64,000 nt of DNA from Streptomyces bicolor (GTDB taxonomy: Bacteria > Actinomycetota > Actinomycetes > Streptomycetales > Streptomycetaceae): contig NZ_JOFS01000016.1 of NCBI RefSeq assembly GCF_000719285.1, positions 84,268 through 148,267 of the forward strand, read 5' to 3'. The notes beneath the pieces are model-generated. The model was not told the origin of the DNA. It searched no databases and was given only the letters and a program-made list of their open reading frames with translations. Position 1 is the first letter of the stretch. Each line of letters opens with the position of its first letter. Positions 25,878 to 33,675 of this stretch are shown in pieces. Made by a program: the position numbers and the translations under genes.

Positions 25878-26150
25878 TCAGTTGTCCGTCTCCGGCCCCC
25901 AGTGCTCCGGCCCCACTCCGCGCCAGTCGATCCACGGCGAGTCCGCGACGTCCGCCGGGTCGATCTCCAGGCCGGCCCGGCGCAGGAACTCGGCGACGTC
26001 GACCACGTTGTGGGCCAGGCCGAGGATCTCGCCGTCCACGCGCACACGTCGGCCACCCGTGGGCGACGGCGGATGCACGATCACGCGTAGTGGTCCAGGC
26101 ATGCCTTCAGGATCATCCGGGACATACGGCCCTGCATTCCAGCGCGTCAT
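25878..26150 (-). CDS. conserved hypothetical protein
   Basis: 90 residues from ATG 26150, whose ATGA overlaps the stop of the upstream gene; ATG 26162 is in frame but would overlap more. The sequence begins with a Pro/Asp-rich stretch (YVPDDPEGMPGPLRVIVHPP), then RVRVDGEILGLAHNVVDVAEFL and ends WIDWRGVGPEHWG. I recall this as a Streptomyces-only hypothetical but know no function. Translationally coupled to the 77-residue gene upstream. Confidence 0.7.
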   Translation of the reverse strand: MTRWNAGPYVPDDPEGMPGPLRVIVHPPSPTGGRRVRVDGEILGLAHNVVDVAEFLRRAGLEIDPADVADSPWIDWRGVGPEHWGPETDN

Positions 26151-26380
26151 CGATGAAGCCACTCACTCACGTCTCCGCCCGGCCGCCCCAGGCCACGCAG
26201 TTCCCACCAGGCCGCGGGACTCGGACGCCGTTGCTGCCAGTGCGGATGGAAGTACAGCTGAACCGACAGCCGGTACAGGCGCCGACGCAGCTCGGTACGG
26301 CCGGGCCGCGCCGCGAGCTGCCGGTAGGTGGCGCTCCATTCCAGCTGTGCCTGGGCCAGGTCGGCGGGGAACGATCGCAT
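26147..26380 (-). CDS. small conserved hypothetical protein
   Basis: 77 residues from ATG 26380. Helical and basic: SFPADLAQAQLEWSATYRQL, RTELRRRLYRLSVQLYFHPHW, then a Trp/Pro-rich C-terminus. The ATGA overlap with the next gene shows the two are made together. No family or motif that assigns a function is recognised. Confidence 0.65.
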   Translation of the reverse strand: MRSFPADLAQAQLEWSATYRQLAARPGRTELRRRLYRLSVQLYFHPHWQQRRPSPAAWWELRGLGRPGGDVSEWLHR

Positions 26381-26669
26381 GGCCGAATTCAAGCATGTGT
26401 TCGATTTCTGAGTCCATCGAAGAGGCTGCCGATGCCGGGGGGAGGGGGCACGTGTGACTGAGCACGATGGTTGGCCTTGGCGCATCTCAGCCGGCCCTCT
26501 GGCGCTCAGCCTGTTGTTCGACCTCTCGCTTCGCAGCGATGTGGTGAGAGTTCGCCCTGCCCGCCTGCCCGCCTGCCCGCCTGCCCACCTGACCCCGGGC
26601 CATCAGGGGCCGCCGACCAGCTCTCGCCCCTTCGCCGAACGGCGTGCGCGGCACCCATATGCTCCGGCC

Positions 26670-27500
26670 ATGAGACTCTTTCGGCCGCGCGGCCGAAACG
26701 ACGCCGGGCGGATGAAGAGATCCCCTGTGTCCCAGGCCATGGCCCTGTACGAAGCCGGACGCTATGCCGAGGCGGAGGCCGAGGCCCTCGCCGTGGCCGC
26801 CGCCCGGTCGCGGCCGCGCGATGACATGTACGCACCGCTGGCGCTGAGCATCGCCGCGCTCGCGACGGGCGCCCAGGGCCGTCACGCCGAGGCCCTCGCC
26901 GCATACGACGCAGTGCTGCCGGTCTTCGGCAGGATCTTCGGAGTCGAACACCCGCAGACCCTGAAGCTGCGCTCGGACCGCGCGCAGACGCTGACCGCGC
27001 TCGCCCGGCACGCCGAGTGCGAGGCGGAGTGTGCGGCCGTCGCCCGGGCCGCGACCCGCGGTACAGGGCCGGAGATGCCGCTCATAGCGGCGGCCGCCCG
27101 CAACGGACTGATCTTCGCCCTCAACGCGCAGGGACGCTACCCGGAGGCCGAGACGCTCGCCTGCGAGGCCCTGGCCGAACATCGCGTACCGGACCGGTTC
27201 TCCCTGGTCCTGCGGCTCGGCCTGGCCCGCAGCCTCAACGGCCAGGCCCGCCACGAGGAGGCTCTCACCGAGGCGGAGCGCGCCGACGAACTGCGCCGCA
27301 GCCTGCCCGAGGAGGAGGGCCGCCCGGAGACCGGCGCCGTCGAGCTGGCCGTGGCCACCGCCCTCCTGGGGCTGGGCCGCAGTACCGAGGCCCGCCTCCG
27401 GGCCGCGGCCGCTCACGACGCCTGCCTGGCCTCCTTCGGCCCGGATCATCGCCGCACCGTTGAGGCCCGGGCGCTGCTCGACCGCATCGACGGCGCCTGA
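26670..27500 (+). CDS. tetratricopeptide-repeat protein
   Basis: 276 residues from ATG 26670; the frame is open upstream but lacks a plausible start. At least five TPR-like helical pairs are visible, e.g. ALYEAGRYAEAEAEALAVAA, AAARNGLIFALNAQGRYPEAE and SLNGQARHEEALTEAERAD. No signal peptide, enzymatic or DNA-binding domain is attached, so it is a stand-alone scaffold like those in streptomycete tetratricopeptide families. The flanks share a 15-bp direct repeat (26449-26463 and 27634-27648). Confidence 0.8.
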   Translation: MRLFRPRGRNDAGRMKRSPVSQAMALYEAGRYAEAEAEALAVAAARSRPRDDMYAPLALSIAALATGAQGRHAEALAAYDAVLPVFGRIFGVEHPQTLKLRSDRAQTLTALARHAECEAECAAVARAATRGTGPEMPLIAAAARNGLIFALNAQGRYPEAETLACEALAEHRVPDRFSLVLRLGLARSLNGQARHEEALTEAERADELRRSLPEEEGRPETGAVELAVATALLGLGRSTEARLRAAAAHDACLASFGPDHRRTVEARALLDRIDGA

Positions 27501-27616
27501 CCGGGCGCCCGACGCCTCCCCCAACCGGGCCGCCCGGCACACCGTGGGCTGCTCAATCCGGCCGCCGCGATGAGCCGGGCGAAGGTCGCGCACGTCCCCG
27601 CTGAAACTCTGGAAAG

Positions 27617-27649
27617 CGCTCAGCCACAAGACCCACGTGTGACTGAGCG
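27617..27649 (-). terminator. hairpin between the TPR and CMD genes
   Basis: CGCTCAGCCACA (27617-27628) pairs with TGTGACTGAGCG (27638-27649) apart from one central mismatch. It lies between two convergent genes and could serve either. Confidence 0.5.
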
Positions 27650-27672
27650 GAAACGGCGGCCGCTGAGCCCGA

Positions 27673-28005
27673 CTACGCTCGACTCCGGCCCTCCGCCTCG
27701 GCGTCGGCGACCGCGATCGTGATGCCGAGGGCCTTGGCGATGTTGCCGGCCGCCGTCATGACGCGGGCGGTCCCCACGACAGGCGCGATGGCGACCAGTA
27801 CGTCCTGCACCTGCTCGGCGGTCATGCCGGCCTGGATGGCGGGGTCGATATGGGCGACGTACGAGATCGGCGGGGCGTCGGACGCGGCGAGGGCCGCGAT
27901 ACGGGTGAGCATGAAGGTCTCCGGGCGCAGCCCGCACCGCTCGACCGAGTCGACCGTCATCGCGGCGAGGGTGTCCAGTACCGGGGTTTCGGATGCTGTG
28001 GCCAT
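27673..28005 (-). CDS. carboxymuconolactone-decarboxylase-like protein
   Basis: 110 residues from ATG 28005 after AGGAGAC. The sequence FMLTRIAALAASDAPPISYVAH, GMTAEQVQDVLVAIAPVVGTARV fits the all-helical CMD/AhpD fold. The CxxC redox pair of AhpD is absent, so peroxidase-reductase activity is unlikely; a decarboxylase-like or unknown role remains. Monocistronic. Confidence 0.8.
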   Translation of the reverse strand: MATASETPVLDTLAAMTVDSVERCGLRPETFMLTRIAALAASDAPPISYVAHIDPAIQAGMTAEQVQDVLVAIAPVVGTARVMTAAGNIAKALGITIAVADAEAEGRSRA

Positions 28006-28223
28006 GGCAGGTCGTCTCCTGTTGGTGACGTGGAAGGATCGGCCGGCGCCGACACGCGAGGGCCCCCCACTCGGTACGGCGCCTACCGCTCGACCGTAAG
28101 TCCGTCTGCCGCGGCTCGCCTGTTGAGAGGAGCGTCGAGAACGGAGGCCTGCGAGGGGGCGCGGTCGTACGGATGGCAAACTGGCCGCTGTTCGTGGGGA
28201 CTTCGGGAGGGGGGCGGGTCGGG

Positions 28224-28520
28224 ATGGGCAGGCGGGCCAAGGGGTGGCTGGTCGGTGGTTGGCTCGTACTGGTCGTCGCCGGCTGGTCGTTCACGGAGTC
28301 GATCAACGACGGGATCGAGCCGACGTCGGGTCCACGGCCGAAGACGTCGTCGCCGGATCGTGGCTCCGACTGTTCGGCGGCGATGCCCACTCCTACGCCG
28401 ACTCCCACACCGATGCCGACGTGGCCGGCCGGAGCAGAGGGCTCCGACTTGGCCGACCACTACGGCGATACGAACGCCGGTGTCGTCTTCACAGCCGTTG
28501 CCTGCAAGACGGCGGACTGA
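28224..28520 (+). CDS. small hypothetical exported/membrane protein
   Basis: 98 residues from ATG 28224, preceded by a purine-rich GGGAGGGGGG. One N-terminal hydrophobic helix (GWLVGGWLVLVVAGWSF) is followed by a Ser/Pro-rich linker with a run of PT repeats and two Cys near the ends of the exported part (Cys in DCSAAM and VACKTAD). It may be a secreted or anchored small protein. A perfect 15-bp tandem repeat (28521-28550) starts right after the stop. Gene reality is uncertain. Confidence 0.5.
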   Translation: MGRRAKGWLVGGWLVLVVAGWSFTESINDGIEPTSGPRPKTSSPDRGSDCSAAMPTPTPTPTPMPTWPAGAEGSDLADHYGDTNAGVVFTAVACKTAD

Positions 28521-28680
28521 TCGTGAGCGGACTGGTCGTGAGCGGACTGGCCGTGGACTGACCGCACCCCTGCACATACCCCTGCCCGCCACGCCGCTGG
28601 ACGCAGGGAGGCGGGCAGGGGAACAGGGCGCCGCAGTGCCGTTCTGACCGGCACCGCACCGCACCTCACCTCACCTCACG

Positions 28681-28932
28681 TCACACCGTCAGCGGCACGG
28701 CGTGAATCTCGTCCGGTACCCCGCCACCCCCGCGCTCGTGGGCGCGCTTCACCGCCTCCGCCGAGGGGCCCTCGCTGAGGCAGTACACCGTGCCGGACTT
28801 CGGGTCCGCCCAGGCGTGTTCGAAGTGGACTCCTTCTTCCTGCTCGATCGCGGCGGTGGCGTCGTGACCTTCCTGCAGCTGTTCGGCCGTGATGCCCTGC
28901 ATTCCGTGGTGGACGTCCATGAACCGTGTCAC
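28681..28932 (-). CDS. SCO4226-like nickel-binding protein, paralogue 1 (DUF4242)
   Basis: 83 residues from GTG 28932, preceded by GGAGGTG. MDVHHGMQGITAEQL, HFEHAWADPKSGTVYCLSEGPSAEAV and a terminal EIHAVPLTV follow the DUF4242 family. The S. coelicolor relative SCO4226 is known as a small ferredoxin-fold homodimer that binds nickel; the HH pair and Cys in the motif region are conserved. It lies next to a second copy sharing roughly two-thirds of residues, so this is a local duplication. Confidence 0.82.
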   Translation of the reverse strand: MTRFMDVHHGMQGITAEQLQEGHDATAAIEQEEGVHFEHAWADPKSGTVYCLSEGPSAEAVKRAHERGGGGVPDEIHAVPLTV

Positions 28933-29019
28933 GGGCCCCACACCTCCTTCCCGATGCGCCATGCGCCCCCGATACCCCCCTCCCGGTGCTTCGGCCCCCG
29001 TACCCCCGCGTCCGCAGCC

Positions 29020-29268
29020 TCAGACCGACAGCGGGACCGGATGAATCTCGTCGGCCTTGTGCCCGGCGCGCTCATGGATGCGCTGGACCGCTTCGGCCGA
29101 GGGCGCCTCGGAGAGGCAGTAGACGACGCCCGACTCGGGGTCGGCCCACGCCCGCTCGAAGTGCACGCGCTCGTCCTGCTCTATGGCGAGGTCCGCGTTG
29201 TGGGCTTCGCGCAGCTTGTCGGCCGTGATGCCCTTCATGTTGTGGTGAACGTCCATGAACTGAGCCAT
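29020..29268 (-). CDS. SCO4226-like nickel-binding protein, paralogue 2 (DUF4242)
   Basis: 82 residues from ATG 29268 after GAGGTGCGAGG. MAQFMDVHHNMKGITADKL, HFERAWADPESGVVYCLSEAP and EIHPVPLSV make it the closer match in length to SCO4226. The protein should form a ferredoxin-like dimer holding Ni(II) with His/Cys/Glu side chains. It lies upstream of paralogue 1 on the same strand with an 87-bp gap, and downstream of the Cys-rich peptide gene from which a strong terminator separates it. Confidence 0.88.
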   Translation of the reverse strand: MAQFMDVHHNMKGITADKLREAHNADLAIEQDERVHFERAWADPESGVVYCLSEAPSAEAVQRIHERAGHKADEIHPVPLSV

Positions 29269-29386
29269 GCCTCGCACCTCCTCACGATCCTCGGACGCAA
29301 CGTCCTCGGAGTGCGCTCGCTGCTCTCCTTCCATGCTCCTCCCGCACGGCACGGCGAGCGAGGCGAGAACCGCGGTCCAGGCACGC

Positions 29387-29423
29387 GAAGGGCCCCGGTG
29401 CGTCAACCGCACCGGGGCCCTTC
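29387..29423 (-). terminator. strong hairpin after the Cys-rich peptide gene
   Basis: GAAGGGCCCCGGTGCG (29387-29402) and CGCACCGGGGCCCTTC (29408-29423) are perfect 16-bp arms with a 5-nt loop. The hairpin lies 21 bp beyond the peptide's stop codon. Confidence 0.88.
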
Positions 29424-29443
29424 GACGTCGTACGAGAGCTACC

Positions 29444-29608
29444 TCACCCGCACTGGCAGGGATTCCCGGACTGGCACCCGCACCCGCAGCCGGAGCCACA
29501 GCCGCAGGCGCCGAAGAGCGGAAGGCTCCTGATGTCGGCGGGCTGCTCGGTCGGGCGTTCCTGAGTGGGGTCGGGTGTCGTGCCGGGGATGCTGGGGGAT
29601 TCGGCCAT
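29444..29608 (-). CDS. 54-residue Cys/Gly-rich peptide, possible metal-binding protein
   Basis: A small gene from ATG 29608 with GAGGAGGGA as ribosome site and a dedicated strong terminator. The N-terminal 30 residues are Pro/Thr/Glu-rich and soluble. The C-terminal 20 contain seven Cys in C-G-C and C-x3-C patterns (ACGCGSGCGCGCQSG, PCQCG), like a metallothionein or copper/zinc-binding tail. There is no signal peptide. Its neighbours are two nickel-binding proteins, which supports a metal-handling role (inference). A ribosomally made natural-product precursor is possible but no modifying enzyme is encoded nearby. Confidence 0.7.
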   Translation of the reverse strand: MAESPSIPGTTPDPTQERPTEQPADIRSLPLFGACGCGSGCGCGCQSGNPCQCG

Positions 29609-29830
29609 GGTCCCTCCTCGAGGCTGGTGCCTGTGCCCATTCCATGCCCGCCCCGCTGGGCGCATCAACGGCGCACAGAGGCTTGCGCACGCCCCGAGCA
29701 GACCCCAGCGAGCCCGCGTACGAGCCGACCCGGCCCCGCACACCACAAGCCCCGCGCCCCTCGCGCCGCCCCGGCCGGACGGGCCGGGACGGTCCCCTCG
29801 AAGGCCCGAAGGCCCGAAGGCCCGAAGCCC

Positions 29831-30532
29831 CTATGCGCCTTCCGCCCCCGCAACCGGCTGGATCTCCGGCTGGATGTCGGCCTGAAGCTCGTCCGCGTGC
29901 TCACCCGTCACCAGGTACACCACACGCTTCGCCACAGCCACCGCATGGTCGGCGTACCGCTCGTAGTAGCGGCCGAGCAGCGTCACGTCCACGGCCGTCT
30001 CGATGCCGTGCTTCCAGCGCTCGTCCATCAGGTGCTGGAAGAGCGTGCGGTGCAGCAGGTCCATCGCGTCGTCGTCCTGCTCCAGCTGGAGCGCGAGGTC
30101 GACGTCCTTGGTGATGAGCACCTCGGCCGCCTTCGCCATCAGGCGCTGCGCGAGCTGGCCCATCTCCAGGATGGTGGCGTGCAGGTCCTGCGGGATCGCG
30201 CGCTCGGGGTAGCGCAGCCGCGTGAGCTTCGCCACGTGCTGGGCCAGGTCGCCCGACCGCTCCAGGTCCGCGGACATCCGCAGCGAGGTGACGACTATCC
30301 GGAGGTCCGTCGCCACCGGCTGCTGGCGGGCGAGCAGCGCTATGGCCCGCGCCTCCAGGTCGTGCTGGAGGTCGTCGACCTTCTGGTCGGCCTCGATCAC
30401 GCTCTCGGCGAGCTTCAGGTCGGAGTCGAGGATCGCCGCCGTGGCGCGTCCGATCGCCGACCCGACCATCCGGGCCATCTCCACCAGGCTGTCGCCGATC
30501 GAGTCCAGTTCCTCGTGGTACGCGTCCCGCAT
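29831..30532 (-). CDS. phoU: phosphate-transport regulator PhoU
   Basis: 233 residues. Two three-helix PhoU repeats are visible with the metal-binding E/D-xxx-D pattern in RMSADLERSGDLAQHVAKL and GRYYERYADHAVAVAKRV. PhoU restrains PhoR when phosphate is plentiful, at the membrane with the Pst transporter. It is divergent from phoR-phoP; the 406-bp gap carries PhoP-box-like repeats and GACAGT/ACTGTC repeats. The C-terminal tail is acidic and poorly conserved. Confidence 0.95.
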   Translation of the reverse strand: MRDAYHEELDSIGDSLVEMARMVGSAIGRATAAILDSDLKLAESVIEADQKVDDLQHDLEARAIALLARQQPVATDLRIVVTSLRMSADLERSGDLAQHVAKLTRLRYPERAIPQDLHATILEMGQLAQRLMAKAAEVLITKDVDLALQLEQDDDAMDLLHRTLFQHLMDERWKHGIETAVDVTLLGRYYERYADHAVAVAKRVVYLVTGEHADELQADIQPEIQPVAGAEGA

Positions 30533-30671
30533 CAGGGGGTCCCTCTCTTACGTCTGCCTCGGGGGTTCCGGGGGCCGGGAGACGGCCGGCGAACCGCCGA
30601 CCTCATCCGCTTTATCCGATTTATTGGCCGAACCGACCATGTTGTCGTCAAACCAGTCAAACCGTCGAGCG

Positions 30672-30733
30672 GACAGTCTTACGGTCATGACCTCCGACAG
30701 TAAGACTGTCGCGAAAACGTCAGTTGGACTGTC
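30672..30733. promoter_or_regulatory. GACAGT/ACTGTC repeat cluster between phoU and phoR
   Basis: GACAGTCTTAC (30672-30682) and GTAAGACTGTC (30700-30710) are perfect 11-bp inverted arms. The right arm also belongs to the small dyad GACAGT-AAG-ACTGTC (30696-30710), and a further ACTGTC lies at 30728-30733. The hexamer thus occurs four times in 62 bp near the phoU start. It does not look like a PhoP box. Confidence 0.45.
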
Positions 30734-30832
30734 GTGAAACCGCCAGTGTGATCTCCACGCTAAACCGCTCGAGCGAGGCGCTCGCGAACCGACGCCTCCA
30801 CGATCCGGCGGCTACGCGTCCGTTTCCGCCAA

Positions 30833-30865
30833 CCCAAATGAACCAACACTGGCTCCAAGGTGAAC
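30833..30865 (-). promoter_or_regulatory. candidate PhoP box
   Basis: On the minus strand GTTCACCTTGG (30865-30855) and GTTCATTTGGG (30843-30833) are 11-nt direct-repeat units 22 nt apart, matching the GTTCA-containing PhoP repeat of Streptomyces; the unit between (AGCCAGTGTTG) is degenerate. The position between the divergent phoU and phoR-phoP units fits autoregulation by PhoP. Confidence 0.65.
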
Positions 30866-30938
30866 TCTGGGCGACGAGTGTTCGAGCTCGCACTCCGACG
30901 GCTGTGGCCACCACCCACCGCATGCCTAACCTGGACGC

Positions 30939-32216
30939 ATGGACGTGAACGCGGCGGTCGCCGCAGCGGCAGCGATCGCCGGTGTGCTCACCGGCGTGAT
31001 CGCCATGCTGGCGTTCCGCTGGAGCGAACGCGACCTGAAGCGACCCACTCGAACCTCCCTGCACACTGACCCGGTCCTGCCGCCCGGCGTGGACACGGTT
31101 CTGTCGGTGCTGCGGTCCTCCGCCGTCGTACTCGACGAGGGCGACGCCGTGGTCAAGGCCAGCTCGGCCGCGTACGCCCTCGGACTGGTGCGCGGCGGCA
31201 AGCTCTCCGTCGAGCCCATGCTGCAGATGGCCCGGGACACGAGACGTGACGGCGAGATACGGCAGGTCGAGCTGGACCTGCCTCGGCGCGGCACCGGTCG
31301 TGGCGAGGCCCTCGCCGTGTCCGCACGCGTCGCGCCGCTCGGCTCCCGCCTCGTCCTCCTCCTCGTCGAGGACCTCACCGAGGCCCGGCGCATAGAGGCG
31401 GTACGACGCGACTTCGTCGCCAACGTGAGCCATGAGCTGAAGACCCCGGTCGGCGCGCTCTCCCTCCTCTCCGAGGCCGTCATGGACGCCTCCGACGACC
31501 CTGAGGCCGTGGAGCGCTTCGCGGGCCGTATGCAGATCGAGGCCACCCGGCTCACCAACCTGGTGCAGGAGCTCATCGACCTCTCCCGGGTGCAGAACGA
31601 CGACCCGCTGGAGGACGCCGAGCCCGTCCGCGTCGACGAGCTCGTCGCCGAGGCCATGGACCGCTGCCGGCACGCCGCCGGGACGAAGCAGATCACCATG
31701 GCCGTCGGCGGCACCGCCGACCTCAGCATCTGGGGCAACCGCGGCCAGCTCGCCGCCGCGCTCGGCAACCTCGTCGAGAACGCCGTCAACTACTCGCCCG
31801 CCCGCACCCGCGTCGGCATCGCCGCCCGCCGGGTCAGCGCCCCGGGCGGGGACCTCATCGAGATCGCCGTCACCGATCAGGGCATCGGCATCTCGGACAA
31901 GGACAAGGAGCGCATCTTCGAGCGCTTCTATCGCGTGGACCCGGCCCGTTCCCGTGCCACCGGTGGCACCGGCCTCGGTCTCGCGATCGTCAAACACGTG
32001 GCCGCCTCGCACGGCGGGGAGGTCACGGTGTGGAGCTCCGAGGGACAGGGCTCCACCTTCACCCTGCGGCTGCCGGAGGCGGGTGCGGCCCGTGACCGCG
32101 CTCAGCAGCACCCCGATCTCGACGACGAGGCCGGGCAGCCCGCACCAACCGATCCCCCCAATTCCCCCGACTCACCCGCGTACGAAACGCTTTCCGCCCC
32201 GGAGGTCCTTCCGTGA
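30939..32216 (+). CDS. phoR: phosphate-sensing histidine kinase PhoR (SenX3-like)
   Basis: 425 residues. One N-terminal transmembrane helix (AAAAIAGVLTGVIAMLAF), a PAS-like segment (residues about 50-140), the phospho-accepting His165 in VSHELKTP, then ATP-binding boxes N (NLVENAVNYS), G1 (DQGIGI), F (IFERFYR) and G2 (GGTGLGLAIVKHV). It phosphorylates PhoP under phosphate starvation. The start of phoP overlaps its stop (GTGA). Confidence 0.96.
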   Translation: MDVNAAVAAAAAIAGVLTGVIAMLAFRWSERDLKRPTRTSLHTDPVLPPGVDTVLSVLRSSAVVLDEGDAVVKASSAAYALGLVRGGKLSVEPMLQMARDTRRDGEIRQVELDLPRRGTGRGEALAVSARVAPLGSRLVLLLVEDLTEARRIEAVRRDFVANVSHELKTPVGALSLLSEAVMDASDDPEAVERFAGRMQIEATRLTNLVQELIDLSRVQNDDPLEDAEPVRVDELVAEAMDRCRHAAGTKQITMAVGGTADLSIWGNRGQLAAALGNLVENAVNYSPARTRVGIAARRVSAPGGDLIEIAVTDQGIGISDKDKERIFERFYRVDPARSRATGGTGLGLAIVKHVAASHGGEVTVWSSEGQGSTFTLRLPEAGAARDRAQQHPDLDDEAGQPAPTDPPNSPDSPAYETLSAPEVLP

Positions 32217-32893
32217 CCCGTGTGCTCGTCGTCGAGGACGAGGAGTCCTTTTCCGACGCCCTGTCGTACATGCTCCGCAAGGAGGGCTTCGAGGTCGCCG
32301 TCGCGACCACCGGGCCCGACGGACTCGACGAGTTCGAGCGCAACGGCGCCGACCTCGTCCTCCTCGACCTGATGCTGCCCGGCCTGCCGGGCACCGAGGT
32401 CTGCCGCCAGCTGCGTGGCCGCTCCAACGTCCCGGTGATCATGGTCACCGCCAAGGACAGCGAGATCGACAAGGTCGTCGGCCTGGAAATAGGAGCCGAT
32501 GACTACGTCACCAAGCCGTTCTCCTCGCGCGAGCTGGTCGCCCGCATCCGGGCCGTCCTGCGCCGCCGCGGCGAGCCGGAGGAGGTGACCCCGGCCGCCC
32601 TGGAGGCGGGCCCGGTCCGCATGGACGTCGACCGCCACGTGGTGACGGTCTCCGGCTCCAAGGTCGACCTCCCCCTCAAGGAGTTCGACCTGCTGGAGAT
32701 GCTGCTGCGCAACGCCGGCCGCGTGCTGACCCGCATGCAGCTCATCGACCGCGTCTGGGGCGCCGACTACGTCGGTGACACCAAGACCCTCGACGTCCAC
32801 GTCAAGCGCCTGCGCGCCAAGATCGAGCCGGACCCGGGCGCGCCCCGGTATCTGGTGACGGTGCGTGGCCTCGGCTACAAGTTCGAGCCGTAA
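32213..32893 (+). CDS. phoP: phosphate response regulator PhoP (RegX3-like)
   Basis: 226 residues from GTG 32213, overlapping phoR by 4 bp. OmpR-type: receiver with acidic EDEES, Asp52 in LVLLDLMLPGLPG, Thr in MVTAKDS and Lys in YVTKPFSS; C-terminal winged helix with VLTRMQLIDRVWGADYVGDT and the TLDVHVKRLRAKIE recognition helix. Controls phosphate scavenging and, in Streptomyces, antibiotic production. A bidirectional terminator follows. Confidence 0.97.
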   Translation: MTRVLVVEDEESFSDALSYMLRKEGFEVAVATTGPDGLDEFERNGADLVLLDLMLPGLPGTEVCRQLRGRSNVPVIMVTAKDSEIDKVVGLEIGADDYVTKPFSSRELVARIRAVLRRRGEPEEVTPAALEAGPVRMDVDRHVVTVSGSKVDLPLKEFDLLEMLLRNAGRVLTRMQLIDRVWGADYVGDTKTLDVHVKRLRAKIEPDPGAPRYLVTVRGLGYKFEP

Positions 32894-32911
32894 AGAGCAG
32901 CCGCAACACCG

Positions 32912-32950
32912 AAGGGCGGGGCCCCGGATCTCCGGGGCCCCGCCCTTTTA
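32912..32950. terminator. terminator between phoP and the lipoprotein gene
   Basis: AAGGGCGGGGCCCCGGA (32912-32928) and TCCGGGGCCCCGCCCTT (32931-32947) are perfect 17-bp arms followed by TTA. It lies between convergent genes and can serve both. Confidence 0.88.
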
Positions 32951-32976
32951 CGGCTGTGCGGATGCCGTACGACCGC

Positions 32977-33675
32977 TCAGTGCCAGGCCGACGTGTGGGA
33001 GGCGCTGTCGGACGGGGTCGCCGCACCGCCGGCGCTCGTGCCGGCCCCGGTGCCGCCGGTCGGCGTCGCGCTCGCGGAGGCCTCGTCGGTCGCGGTGCCG
33101 CCGGCCGCCGGGGATCCGGTCGGCGAGCCGCTCGGGGTGGGAGTCCTGCCCGGCGCCGCCGGGACCTCGGTCGGGCCCCACTCCTTGAAGTAGTGCTCGG
33201 CCGGGACGACGAAGGCCCGCAGGCTCACGTCGCCGGTCTTGCTGAAGGTGAAGGTGATCTTCTGCGCGTTGCCGTCCTTGATGGCCTCGCGGCTGCTCGG
33301 CAGCACGGCGGAGGCGTTGTCCTTGCCGCCGATGATCAGCGAGCCGCCGGCCGGGATGGTCAGGCTGCCGCCCTTGGCGGGCTTGAGCTCGGCGGTCTTG
33401 CTGGTGCCGTCGACCTTGATCGCGTCCAGCGTCTGGGCGGTCTTGCCGGAGTTGAACAGGGTCGCGGAGATCGCGGCCGGACCGGTGGACTCCAGGTCGG
33501 GCTGGGTGATGACGACGGCGTTCTGGATCTTGATGTCGCCAACGGTGGTGGCCGCGTTGTCCGGCTTGATCTCCAGCGTCTGGCTGTTGTTGCCGGCGCC
33601 GCACGCGGCGAGCGAGGCGATCGAGAACGCGATGGCGGCGGCGGCGAGGGCACCGCGTCGAAGGCTGCTGCTCAC
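32977..33675 (-). CDS. secreted lipoprotein
   Basis: 232 residues from GTG 33675 (AAGGAG 11 bp upstream). An Arg-containing, Ala-rich signal ends in the lipobox SLAACGAG, so Cys would be lipidated. The mature part is a beta-rich domain (TLEIKPDNAATTVGDIKIQNA, LFNSGKTAQTLDAIKV, TIPAGGSLIIGG), and the last 60 residues are a Thr/Ser/Gly/Ala-rich disordered tail. It resembles the DUF461-like/CopC-type lipoproteins of actinobacteria. No function is assigned. Convergent with phoP. Confidence 0.8.
   Translation of the reverse strand: MSSSLRRGALAAAAIAFSIASLAACGAGNNSQTLEIKPDNAATTVGDIKIQNAVVITQPDLESTGPAAISATLFNSGKTAQTLDAIKVDGTSKTAELKPAKGGSLTIPAGGSLIIGGKDNASAVLPSSREAIKDGNAQKITFTFSKTGDVSLRAFVVPAEHYFKEWGPTEVPAAPGRTPTPSGSPTGSPAAGGTATDEASASATPTGGTGAGTSAGGAATPSDSASHTSAWH

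Noticed and set aside
29444..29608. Cys-rich peptide considered as a RiPP or lanthipeptide precursor
   Set aside because: No dehydratase, cyclase, radical-SAM, protease or transporter gene lies nearby; two metal-binding proteins do.
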